29,528 nucleotides of DNA from Acidobacteriota bacterium (lineage in GTDB: Bacteria > Acidobacteriota > Terriglobia > Terriglobales > Acidobacteriaceae): positions 1-29,528 of the forward strand of contig JAJZAL010000036.1 of assembly GCA_021799405.1 (NCBI GenBank). The letters are read 5' to 3'. The translations under genes were made by a program, and so were the position numbers. Positions 15,027 to 21,823 of this stretch are shown in pieces; the first letter of the stretch is position 1, and each line of letters opens with the position of its first letter. The notes below the pieces were generated by a model. That model was not told where the DNA came from. It saw only the letters and a list, made by a program, of their open reading frames with translations, and made no database searches.

Positions 15027-15548
15027 CTACCCTGCGATCTTCACGAGTTGCTCGGCCTGCAGCCTTGGCCCAAGGATGGAAACCTTCGGCACCTCGCCCC
15101 GCGCCATGGCGATTTCATCACACCGGTACAGGCGTGGGCAGTTCTGGCAGTCCTTGAAGATCTTGTCCGGCAGAGCCGCGCGATCTTCAACCGTCCGGAA
15201 CCCATAGCGGTAGAAGAAATCCGGAATGCGCGTAAACAGGCAGATGCAGCCCACGCCATGCTGATCCGCTTCATTCATCAGCGAGAACAACACCTTGCCG
15301 CCCACCCCCCGGCTCTTCGCTTCCGGCTTCACCACAATCGACCGCACTTCGGCCAGATGCGGCCCATACAGGTGCAGTGCGCCGCAGCCGAGAAATACTC
15401 CTGCGTCGCTCTCGGCGACGGTGAAATCCCGCACGTTTTCGCAAATCTCCGCGTACGTGCGCCCCAGCAGCGTGCCATCTGGTGACAGGCTGTTCACCAG
15501 CTCATAGATGTTCGTTGCGTCCTGAAGGCGGGCCTTACGAATCTGCAT
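15027..15548 (-). CDS. argA: Short GNAT-type N-acetylglutamate synthase (ArgA)
   Basis: The 173-residue GNAT protein resembles the short ArgA of mycobacteria rather than the long two-domain E. coli enzyme. It shows IRKARLQDATNIYELV (3-18), GCGALHLYGPHLAEVRSIVV (54-73) and the acetyl-CoA loop KSRGVGGKVLF (78-88), followed by FYRYGF. It should acetylate glutamate to open arginine synthesis. A Cys cluster, C134, C137 and C143 in DCQNCPRLYRCDE, might bind a metal. The start codon lies inside the end of argH (14-base overlap), so it is probably translated by coupling, as the last arg gene of the operon. Operon membership strengthens the ArgA call over a generic acetyltransferase. Confidence 0.85.
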   Translation of the reverse strand: MQIRKARLQDATNIYELVNSLSPDGTLLGRTYAEICENVRDFTVAESDAGVFLGCGALHLYGPHLAEVRSIVVKPEAKSRGVGGKVLFSLMNEADQHGVGCICLFTRIPDFFYRYGFRTVEDRAALPDKIFKDCQNCPRLYRCDEIAMARGEVPKVSILGPRLQAEQLVKIAG

Positions 15549-16995
15549 GGCTCACCTCGCTTGCCGCATTCAGGCCCAGATCGGCGCGGCCCCGCACCTC
15601 GATCAGTTCGTTGACACGTTCCTGCAGGCCATCGAGCGACGCGCGTACCTGTGCTCGCGCTGTTCCACCCAGCACGTCGTGGCAGTCCAGTGTGGCTTCC
15701 AGGGTCACGGCTGCAAAAAAGTCTTCGTCAAATTCAGCCCCGAACTGCCGCAGCTCTTCGAGGGAAAGATCCCCCAGCTCGCAGCCCTTTTCCAGGCAGT
15801 ACCGTACCGCATTTCCAATCTTTTCATGGGCGGTCCGGAAGGGAACTCCCTTGTGCACCAGGTAAGTGGCTGCGGCCATCGCATTCATAAATCCCGTCTT
15901 ACAGGCCTCCTGCATGCGCTCCGTGCGGAAACGCAACGCATGGGTGAACTTCGCCAGCAGGTGCAGCATCTGGTGTATCGCAATCGTGGCTTGGAACAGC
16001 GGTTCCTGGGTTTCCTGCAGGTCCTTGTTATAAGCCAGCGGCAATCCCTTCAGTTGCAGCGTCACAGCCTGCGCCGCGCCGTTGATGCGCCCCACCTTAC
16101 CGCGTACCAGCTCGGTCAGGTCCGGATTCTTCTTCTGAGGCATCGCGCTCGATCCTGTCGAAAATGCCTCCGGCAGTTCGACAAAGCCGAATTCCGCCGT
16201 TGCAAACAGCGTGATCTCTTCCGCAAAGCGGCTCGCATGTAGCGCGATGATCGTGAGTGTCTGCAGAAACTCCACGACGAAGTCACGATCGCTCGTAGCG
16301 TCCATGCTGTTCGGCGTAGGTCCGGCAAAACCCAGCGCCTGGGCCGCAATGCTGCGATCCAGCGCCAGCGTCGCGCCCGCTACCGCGCCCGAGCCAAGCG
16401 GGCAGTAATTCGCCCGGCGGATGCAGTCTTCCAGCCGCGAAACATCGCGCAGCAGCATCTCCGCGTAAGCCGTCAGCCAGTGTGCAATCAGCACGGGTTC
16501 GGCGCGCTGCAGATGCGTATACGCTGGCATGACCGCCTCCCCGGCAGCCCTCGCCTTATTCAGAAGTATTTCGGCCCACGTCCCCAGATAGCTTTGCAAC
16601 ATCTGCCCACGCGACCGCACATACAGCCGCAGATCGGTGGCAATCTGCTCATTACGGCTTCGGCCGGTATGCAGTTTCAGGCCAAGATCCTGAACTGTGG
16701 CAACCAGTTGCAACTCCACAAAGTGGTGAATGTCTTCCGCTTGCTGGTTCGAGGCGACCCACGCCGGTCCGGAATTGTCCGCGGCATGAAAGCGGCTCGC
16801 AATCAGGTCCAGCGCATTATGCAGAGCCTCACGCTCGTCCGGCGTTAGTACGCCGGCGGCTTCCAGCGCCAACGCGTGGGCCTTGCTGGCGGCCACTTCT
16901 TCCGGCAGCAACTGCCAGTCGAAGGGCAGGGAACGCTGCCATTGATCGAACAACGGGTCGAGTGGCTCGCGAAAGCGGCCGGACCACATCTTCAC
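15535..16995 (-). CDS. argH: Argininosuccinate lyase
   Basis: ArgH splits argininosuccinate into arginine and fumarate, the last step of the pathway. The 486-residue product has the fumarase/aspartase-superfamily signature GSSAMPQKKNP (281-291), TGRSRNEQ (110-117) and THLQRAEP (160-167) with the catalytic-base region. Length is slightly above the usual 460. It starts at GTG (16995), with AGAGG 7 bases upstream inside argF, and the GTGA overlaps the argF stop by 4 bases, a clear sign of translational coupling. An in-frame ATG at 16989 is the alternative start. argG, which makes the substrate, is not in the window. Confidence 0.97.
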   Translation of the reverse strand: MKMWSGRFREPLDPLFDQWQRSLPFDWQLLPEEVAASKAHALALEAAGVLTPDEREALHNALDLIASRFHAADNSGPAWVASNQQAEDIHHFVELQLVATVQDLGLKLHTGRSRNEQIATDLRLYVRSRGQMLQSYLGTWAEILLNKARAAGEAVMPAYTHLQRAEPVLIAHWLTAYAEMLLRDVSRLEDCIRRANYCPLGSGAVAGATLALDRSIAAQALGFAGPTPNSMDATSDRDFVVEFLQTLTIIALHASRFAEEITLFATAEFGFVELPEAFSTGSSAMPQKKNPDLTELVRGKVGRINGAAQAVTLQLKGLPLAYNKDLQETQEPLFQATIAIHQMLHLLAKFTHALRFRTERMQEACKTGFMNAMAAATYLVHKGVPFRTAHEKIGNAVRYCLEKGCELGDLSLEELRQFGAEFDEDFFAAVTLEATLDCHDVLGGTARAQVRASLDGLQERVNELIEVRGRADLGLNAASEVSHADS

Positions 16996-18047
16996 TTGAG
17001 CGCCTCTTTCCTTGCATCGAGCCGGTGCTGCGATGCTGCCTCTTTTCCTTTGCCGGCCAGTCCTCCAAGCAGCATCAGCATCAGCGCCTTCTGCGCGTGC
17101 ATACGGTTTTCCGCTTGGTCGAAGACCACCGATTGCGGCCCGTCCAGCACCGCATCCGTCACCTCTGCATTGCGATGTGCTGGCAGGCAGTGCATGAACA
17201 CGGCGTGAGGAGCAGCATGCGCCATGAGTTCCTCATTCACCTGGTAAGGCTTGAAAATAGGAGCCCGCTTGGTCGCCTCGTGCTCAAAGCCCATGCTGGT
17301 GCAGATGTCTGTATACACGGCATCCGTATCCGTTACGGCGGCTACCGGATCGTTGATCACCGAAATGTTCGAGCCGGTAATATTCCCGATCGATCGCGCC
17401 AGGGCCACCAGTTCGGCCTTGGGTGCATAGTTGCGAGGCGTGGCTACGGTGACGTGCATCCCCACCTGCGCTGCCGTGAGCATCAGTGAGTGGCAAACGT
17501 TGTTCCCATCGCCCACATACGTAAAGTGCATGCCCTTCAGCGAACCGAAGCGTTCCTGCAGCGTCATGAAATCGGCAAGCGCCTGGCACGGATGCTCCAG
17601 ATCGCTCAGCGCATTGATCACTGGGATCGATGCGTATTGCGCCATGTCCGTGATGGTGTCGTGCGCATAAGTGCGCAGCACCAGCACCGAGGCCCAGCGC
17701 TCCAGATTATGCGCCATGTCGTACAGCGACTCACGCTCGCCGAGCGGCGACTGCGTCTGATCCACAAAAATAGCCGACCCGCCAAGCGTGTTGATCGCCG
17801 TCTCAAACGTCAACCGCGTGCGCAGCGAGGCCTTCTCAAAAAACATCACGAGCTGCTTGGCATCGAGCGCCCAGCGAAAATCGCCGGGATGAGCCTTGAC
17901 CGTATGCGCAAGGTCCAGAACCGCTGCGATTTCACTCGCCGTGAAGTCGGCGATGGAGCACAAATCCCGGCCCGCAAGCGACTGAATTGCAGAATCCGGT
18001 GCGTTTACGCCGGCTCGTTCCTGGTAAGTAGCTGCTTTGCTAGCCAA
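16992..18047 (-). CDS. argF: Ornithine carbamoyltransferase
   Basis: ArgF makes citrulline from ornithine and carbamoyl phosphate. The 351-residue protein shows FFEKASLRTRLTFE (69-82) for carbamoyl phosphate, HPCQALAD (152-159), the ornithine-side SMG (251-253) and HCLPAHR (286-292) with the catalytic Cys. HCLPAHR favours ornithine as substrate over acetyl- or succinylornithine enzymes. The start is TTG (18047): AGGAGG lies just upstream, within the last codons of argD, and no suitable ATG follows. argF overlaps argD by 8 bases and argH by 4, so the three genes are tightly coupled. Confidence 0.96.
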   Translation of the reverse strand: MASKAATYQERAGVNAPDSAIQSLAGRDLCSIADFTASEIAAVLDLAHTVKAHPGDFRWALDAKQLVMFFEKASLRTRLTFETAINTLGGSAIFVDQTQSPLGERESLYDMAHNLERWASVLVLRTYAHDTITDMAQYASIPVINALSDLEHPCQALADFMTLQERFGSLKGMHFTYVGDGNNVCHSLMLTAAQVGMHVTVATPRNYAPKAELVALARSIGNITGSNISVINDPVAAVTDTDAVYTDICTSMGFEHEATKRAPIFKPYQVNEELMAHAAPHAVFMHCLPAHRNAEVTDAVLDGPQSVVFDQAENRMHAQKALMLMLLGGLAGKGKEAASQHRLDARKEALK

Positions 18048-19287
18048 CGTGGCCTCCTGTCTGTGTGCGAGCCTCTTCGGCTGCCTGCTCGGTGAAAATA
18101 TGATCTAAGGCATCGACCGCTGTATCCACGTCGGCCTTGCCCACAATAAACGGCGGAAGGAATCGCAGTACCGTTTCATGCGTGCGATTGATGAGGATGC
18201 GCTTGCGCATCATCGCTGCCAGTGCTTCCTTTGCCTGCTCCGCTGAAGAAAGTTCGACGGCGAGCATCAGTCCCATGCCTCGCACATCGACAATGCATTC
18301 GTGCTTCGCCGCCAGCCCTGCCAGCCGCTCGCGAAAATATGCACCTGTCTCTGTTACATGAGACAGAAGGTCTTCGCGTTCAATCGTATCCATCACCGCG
18401 ATCGCCGCGGCGCATGCCAGCGGCCCGCCGCCAAATGTCGTACCGTGCATGCCCGGGTGAATCGCATCCGCCGCCGTCTGCTTGCAAAGCAGCACGCCCA
18501 GCGGCAGTCCGCCCGCGAGCGGCTTCGCAACCGTCGTGATGTCCGGCTGGACACCGTAATGCTGATACGCAAACCATTTGCCCGTGCGCCCAAGTCCAGC
18601 CTGAATTTCATCGGCAACCAGCAGCGCGCCTGTAGAGCGTGTGAGTTCTCGTGCAGCGGTCATGAACTCCTGCGAAACCGGACGAATCCCGCCCTCGCCC
18701 TGCACCGCTTCCAGCAGAACCGCGCAGACTTCTGTAGAGAACTTCGCCTTGAGATCCTCTACGTCGTTGAAGCGGACAAACTCCACACCCGGCATCACCG
18801 GTTCAAACGGCTCCCGGTATTTTGCCTTGTGAGTCGTTGCCACCGAGCCCATCGTTCGGCCGTGGAAGCTGTTCTCAAGCGCCAGAAACTTCGTCCCCAG
18901 CCTCTTGCCGGCAGCCCGCTGCGCCGCGGCATAAGCGCGCGACACCTTCAGTGCTGCTTCCCATGCTTCGGTCCCGCTGTTGCAGAAAAATGCTCGGTCC
19001 ATGCCGCTGGCTTTGGTCAGCCGCTCGGCCAGCGCCGACTGTCCTTCATGAAAGAACAGATTCGAAATGTGAATCAGCTTCCGGCTCTGCTCCACTATCG
19101 CGGATTCCACCACCGGATGCGCATAACCCAGCGCGTTCACTCCGATGCCGCTCAGCAGGTCAAGGTAACGGTCCCCGTTCTCGTCAATCAGGTGAACCCC
19201 CTCGCCGCCGGTAAACAAAATCGGATAGCGCTCATAGGTTGTGAGTAACAGCCGTGATTCGGCCGCCTGTACGTCCTTCAAACTCAT
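18040..19287 (-). CDS. argD: Acetylornithine aminotransferase
   Basis: ArgD is a class III PLP aminotransferase that converts N-acetylglutamate semialdehyde to N-acetylornithine. The 415-residue product has NSGTEAWEAALK (103-114), FHGRTMGS (141-148), ADEIQAGLGRTGK (225-237) and K255 in TTVAKPLAGG, the lysine that should hold PLP. The ATG at 19287 is preceded by AGGAG at 8 bases, right after the argB stop (gap 14 bases). The same fold also serves lysine (DapC) and succinylornithine pathways, but the operon position makes arginine the main role. Confidence 0.96.
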   Translation of the reverse strand: MSLKDVQAAESRLLLTTYERYPILFTGGEGVHLIDENGDRYLDLLSGIGVNALGYAHPVVESAIVEQSRKLIHISNLFFHEGQSALAERLTKASGMDRAFFCNSGTEAWEAALKVSRAYAAAQRAAGKRLGTKFLALENSFHGRTMGSVATTHKAKYREPFEPVMPGVEFVRFNDVEDLKAKFSTEVCAVLLEAVQGEGGIRPVSQEFMTAARELTRSTGALLVADEIQAGLGRTGKWFAYQHYGVQPDITTVAKPLAGGLPLGVLLCKQTAADAIHPGMHGTTFGGGPLACAAAIAVMDTIEREDLLSHVTETGAYFRERLAGLAAKHECIVDVRGMGLMLAVELSSAEQAKEALAAMMRKRILINRTHETVLRFLPPFIVGKADVDTAVDALDHIFTEQAAEEARTQTGGHVG

Positions 19288-19301
19288 CGTGGAGTGCTCC
19301 T

Positions 19302-20084
19302 TTAGCTCGCCATCACTTCAGTGCCATCGGTCACGCGCGCGCTGCAAAGATCGGGCAGCACGCCGGCGGCTTCCGCCGGAAGAATTCGGACCCGCTTGAC
19401 GCCGCTCAGCAGCGCCTCGCGACACGCGCCCAGCTTCGGAAGCATGCCTCCGCTGATCACGGACTCCGCGCTCAATGCGTGGATCTGATCGACGGTGACC
19501 CAGCGCATCACCGTCCCGTCAGCCCCGCGCACGCCGGGTACATCCGTCAGGAAAACCAGCGCATCTGCCTTGCAGGCGGCGGCGCAGGCTGAGGCCATTT
19601 CGTCGGCGTTCACGTTGTAATACTCGCCGTCGAACCCCAGGGCGATGCTCGAGATGACCGGCACAGCGCCCATCTTCCAGATCGCTTCAAGCCAGCGTGG
19701 ATCAGAGGACACGATCTCACCGACGTATCCAAGATCCGGGTTGGTGCGCTTCTTCCGCGCGCGAAAAACAAGCCCGTCACCGCCAGAGAGCCCGACGGCA
19801 GGTTGTCCGAATTTACCCAGCGCCGCCACCAGCGACTTATTCACGCGCCCGCTCAAGACCATCAGCGCGGCATCACGCGTTTCCGCATCGGTGATGCGCA
19901 GCCCGGCCACAAACTCGCTCTGTTTGCCCATCAGCTTCAGCGTGCGCGTCAACTGCACTCCGCCTCCGTGCACCAGCGCGACCTGGTGGCCATCCTTTGC
20001 AAGATCGGCAATCGCATGGGCGCAATTGTGAAAGACCGCCGGATTCTCCAGCGCCGCCCCTCCGAGTTTCACCACGTATTTCAT
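19302..20084 (-). CDS. argB: Acetylglutamate kinase
   Basis: ArgB phosphorylates N-acetylglutamate. The 260-residue protein begins MKYVVKLGGAAL, with the ATP-site lysine K6, followed by VHGGG (38-42), GLRITDAETRD (61-71) and NVNADEMASA near residue 175. It lacks the N-terminal helix found in arginine-inhibited hexameric kinases and has about the length of the arginine-insensitive E. coli enzyme, so feedback control probably acts elsewhere. The start at 20084 overlaps the argC stop by 4 bases (ATGA). The frame is open further upstream inside argC, but the KLGG start rules that out. Confidence 0.95.
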   Translation of the reverse strand: MKYVVKLGGAALENPAVFHNCAHAIADLAKDGHQVALVHGGGVQLTRTLKLMGKQSEFVAGLRITDAETRDAALMVLSGRVNKSLVAALGKFGQPAVGLSGGDGLVFRARKKRTNPDLGYVGEIVSSDPRWLEAIWKMGAVPVISSIALGFDGEYYNVNADEMASACAAACKADALVFLTDVPGVRGADGTVMRWVTVDQIHALSAESVISGGMLPKLGACREALLSGVKRVRILPAEAAGVLPDLCSARVTDGTEVMAS

Positions 20085-21136
20085 TCCAGCCCCTCTGCTT
20101 CGTTCCATCCACACATCAGATTCAGGTTCTGTACCGCTTGCGAAGCGGCGCCTTTCAACAGGTTGTCCAGGCACGCGACGATAATGCATCGTCGTCCACC
20201 CGGATCCGGTTGAAAGCCGATATCGCAGTAACTGGTATTTACCGAGTACTGAATCTGGGGCAATTGACCGGCAGCAAAGACGCGAACCATCGGACTTTCC
20301 GCGAAGAAACTGCGATAGCAGATCTCCACTTCCGCCGCATGCTTTGGTTCCGTGAAGTGAACATAAATGGTGGACAGAATTCCGCGCGGAATCGGCAGCA
20401 GATGCGGCGTAAAAACAATCTGCTCCCGTGAAAGTTGCAATTGTTCCAGCAACTCGCCGGTATGCCGATGCCCGAACAGCCCGTAGGCTGAGAGATTATT
20501 GGCCGCATACATGAAGTGGGTCTTCGCCGTCGGAGCTTTCCCGGCGCCCGAGACCCCCGACTTCGAATCACAGACAATCCCGCGGTCGAGATCCACCCAT
20601 CCGGCCGCAACCAGCGGCTTCAGCGGCAGAATTGCAGACGTCGCATAGCAGCCCGGATTCGCCACCAGTTTCGCCGAACGAATTTTGTCACGGTGCAGCT
20701 CCGGCATGCCGTAAACAGCCTGCTCCTGAATTGCCCGCGCCGTTTCGCTGCCTTCGTCTTCAAATGCGTAAACCGCGCGGTGCCCCGCATCTTCAAGGCG
20801 CCACGCGCCGCTCAGGTCAATCACGCGAATCCCGCGCTCCAGGGCTTCCGGCGCCAGCGTCCGCGACTGCTCGTGGGGCAGTGCGAGAAACAGCACCTCC
20901 ACGCCCGCTTCTTCCAGCTTCTGCCACTCGAAGGGGTCGACCCGCAGGCACCGGTTTCCTCTACCGTCGAGCAGTTGAGGATGCATGTTGACCAGTGGCT
21001 CGGGATGGCTGTCCGGCCGCCCGAAAAAGAGTGGCGGCTTATTTCTCAACGCCGGATGATGCAACAGTAGCCGCGCAAGCTCCATGCCCGCATAGCCGCT
21101 TACACCCATCACCGCTGTTTGTATCTGCTCTGACAA
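20081..21136 (-). CDS. argC: N-acetyl-gamma-glutamyl-phosphate reductase
   Basis: ArgC reduces acetylglutamyl phosphate with NADPH to the semialdehyde. The 351-residue product has the nucleotide-binding start GVSGYAGMEL (11-20), LALPHEQS (84-91), YGMPEL (142-147) and the catalytic C163 in NPGCYATSA. GHRHTGEL near residue 225 supplies the active-site His region. The start is TTG (21136) with AAGGGA about 7 bases upstream; no ATG fits the family's N-terminus. The gene lies 32 bases after argR and overlaps argB by 4 bases. Confidence 0.96.
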   Translation of the reverse strand: MSEQIQTAVMGVSGYAGMELARLLLHHPALRNKPPLFFGRPDSHPEPLVNMHPQLLDGRGNRCLRVDPFEWQKLEEAGVEVLFLALPHEQSRTLAPEALERGIRVIDLSGAWRLEDAGHRAVYAFEDEGSETARAIQEQAVYGMPELHRDKIRSAKLVANPGCYATSAILPLKPLVAAGWVDLDRGIVCDSKSGVSGAGKAPTAKTHFMYAANNLSAYGLFGHRHTGELLEQLQLSREQIVFTPHLLPIPRGILSTIYVHFTEPKHAAEVEICYRSFFAESPMVRVFAAGQLPQIQYSVNTSYCDIGFQPDPGGRRCIIVACLDNLLKGAASQAVQNLNLMCGWNEAEGLE

Positions 21137-21168
21137 AATCGATCCCTTGAAAGTACCGTTCGAACTGC

Positions 21169-21675
21169 TCAGCCAATAATTTTTTCCAGCCGCTCGGCCA
21201 GTATCCCGGCCTTCCGCTGGTCCGGGCAGATAATCAGAATCGTGTCGTCCCCGGCCAGCGTACCCACCACCTCGGGCCAGTCTTCGTGGTCAATGGCCAA
21301 TGCCACCGGTTGCGCACTCCCCGCTGTCGTAAACAGAACCAGCTGGTTCTGCGCCTGCTTCACCTTCAGGCCGAAGCTGTGCAGCACTTCCTCTACCTCC
21401 GGCAGGCTCTCCGTCTCTTCGTGCCGGCCATTCCCGTTCGGCAGGGCATAGCCGTTCGGCCCCTTGTAAATGCGCAGTTCGTGAATGTCCCGCGACAGCG
21501 TGGCTTGCGTCACGTCAAAGCCGCGCCGTATCAGCTTCCGCCGGAGCTCGTCCTGGCTGCCGATCGGCCGTTGCCCGATCAATTCCCGAATTGCTGCGTG
21601 TCTCTCGTGCTTACTCAAACAAAAGAAATTGCGGCCTCGATCAAGGCCGCGCCTTTCAGATGCATAAAAATACAT
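21169..21675 (-). CDS. argR: Arginine repressor ArgR
   Basis: ArgR is the arginine-sensing repressor of arginine genes; the family forms hexamers. A winged helix spans LSKHERHAAIRELI to SQDELRRKLIRRGF and TQATLSRDIHEL; the C-terminal core ends with GTLAGDDTILIICPDQ, in which the GDDT acidic pair contacts arginine. The start is uncertain. ATG at 21675 lies 5 bases after a TATACA -10 element and fits a leaderless mRNA (168 residues). TTG at 21618 matches the usual family N-terminus (149 residues) but has no ribosome-binding site. ATG at 21681 overlaps the -10 itself. It is the first gene of the arg operon, directly behind two ARG-box-like sites. Confidence 0.92.
   Translation of the reverse strand: MYFYASERRGLDRGRNFFCLSKHERHAAIRELIGQRPIGSQDELRRKLIRRGFDVTQATLSRDIHELRIYKGPNGYALPNGNGRHEETESLPEVEEVLHSFGLKVKQAQNQLVLFTTAGSAQPVALAIDHEDWPEVVGTLAGDDTILIICPDQRKAGILAERLEKIIG
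21631..21650. repeat. GC-rich hairpin in the argR leader or 5' coding region
   Basis: GCGGCCT-CGATCA-AGGCCGC is a perfect 7-bp stem with a 6-base loop. Read on the minus strand it is followed by AATTTCTTTTG, so it looks like a short Rho-independent terminator. If argR starts at TTG 21618 it would lie in the leader and could act as an attenuator; if argR starts at 21675 it is within codons 9-15. Confidence 0.4.
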
Positions 21676-21696
21676 TTCCATGTATAAATATACAAA
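21659..21696. promoter_or_regulatory. Two tandem ARG-box-like operators
   Basis: TGTATAAATATACA (21681-21694) has perfect 6-base inverted arms. TGCATAAAAATACA (21661-21674) is a weaker copy, with 4 of 6 arm positions paired. The centres are 20 bp apart; taken as 18-bp boxes they are separated by 2 bp, close to the 2-3 bp spacing of known ArgR box pairs. Both lie over the argR promoter and upstream of gltB, so ArgR may control the arg operon and possibly gltB. Confidence 0.7.
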
Positions 21697-21709
21697 CGCA
21701 GTTTGTCAA
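21681..21709 (-). promoter_or_regulatory. Promoter of the argR-argC-argB-argD-argF-argH-argA operon
   Basis: On the minus strand TTGACA (21709-21704, perfect -35) and TATACA (21686-21681) are separated by 17 bases. The -10 falls inside the better ARG box, and the predicted start site (about 21675) falls at the edge of the second box. This geometry is what autorepression by ArgR would need. Confidence 0.7.
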
Positions 21710-21812
21710 GCCGATCGCCCGGAAGTTACTTCCCGCTCCCGCAACGCCTTGGGACACAGCCGATCCGGCAGATTTCCACGAAAGAGGGCTTCGCCTTGCC
21801 AGCGAACGCCGC

Positions 21813-21818
21813 TATGAT
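21813..21818 (+). promoter_or_regulatory. -10-like element just before gltB
   Basis: TATGAT ends 5 bases before the gltB ATG at 21824. No Shine-Dalgarno sequence and no clear -35 are visible, so a leaderless start is possible but not proven. Confidence 0.35.
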
Positions 21819-21823
21819 GAATT

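Noticed and set aside
16992..18047. Acetyl- or succinylornithine carbamoyltransferase instead of ArgF
   Set aside because: HCLPAHR and the NALSD-HPCQ stretch match ornithine carbamoyltransferase; the other types have different residues after HCLP.
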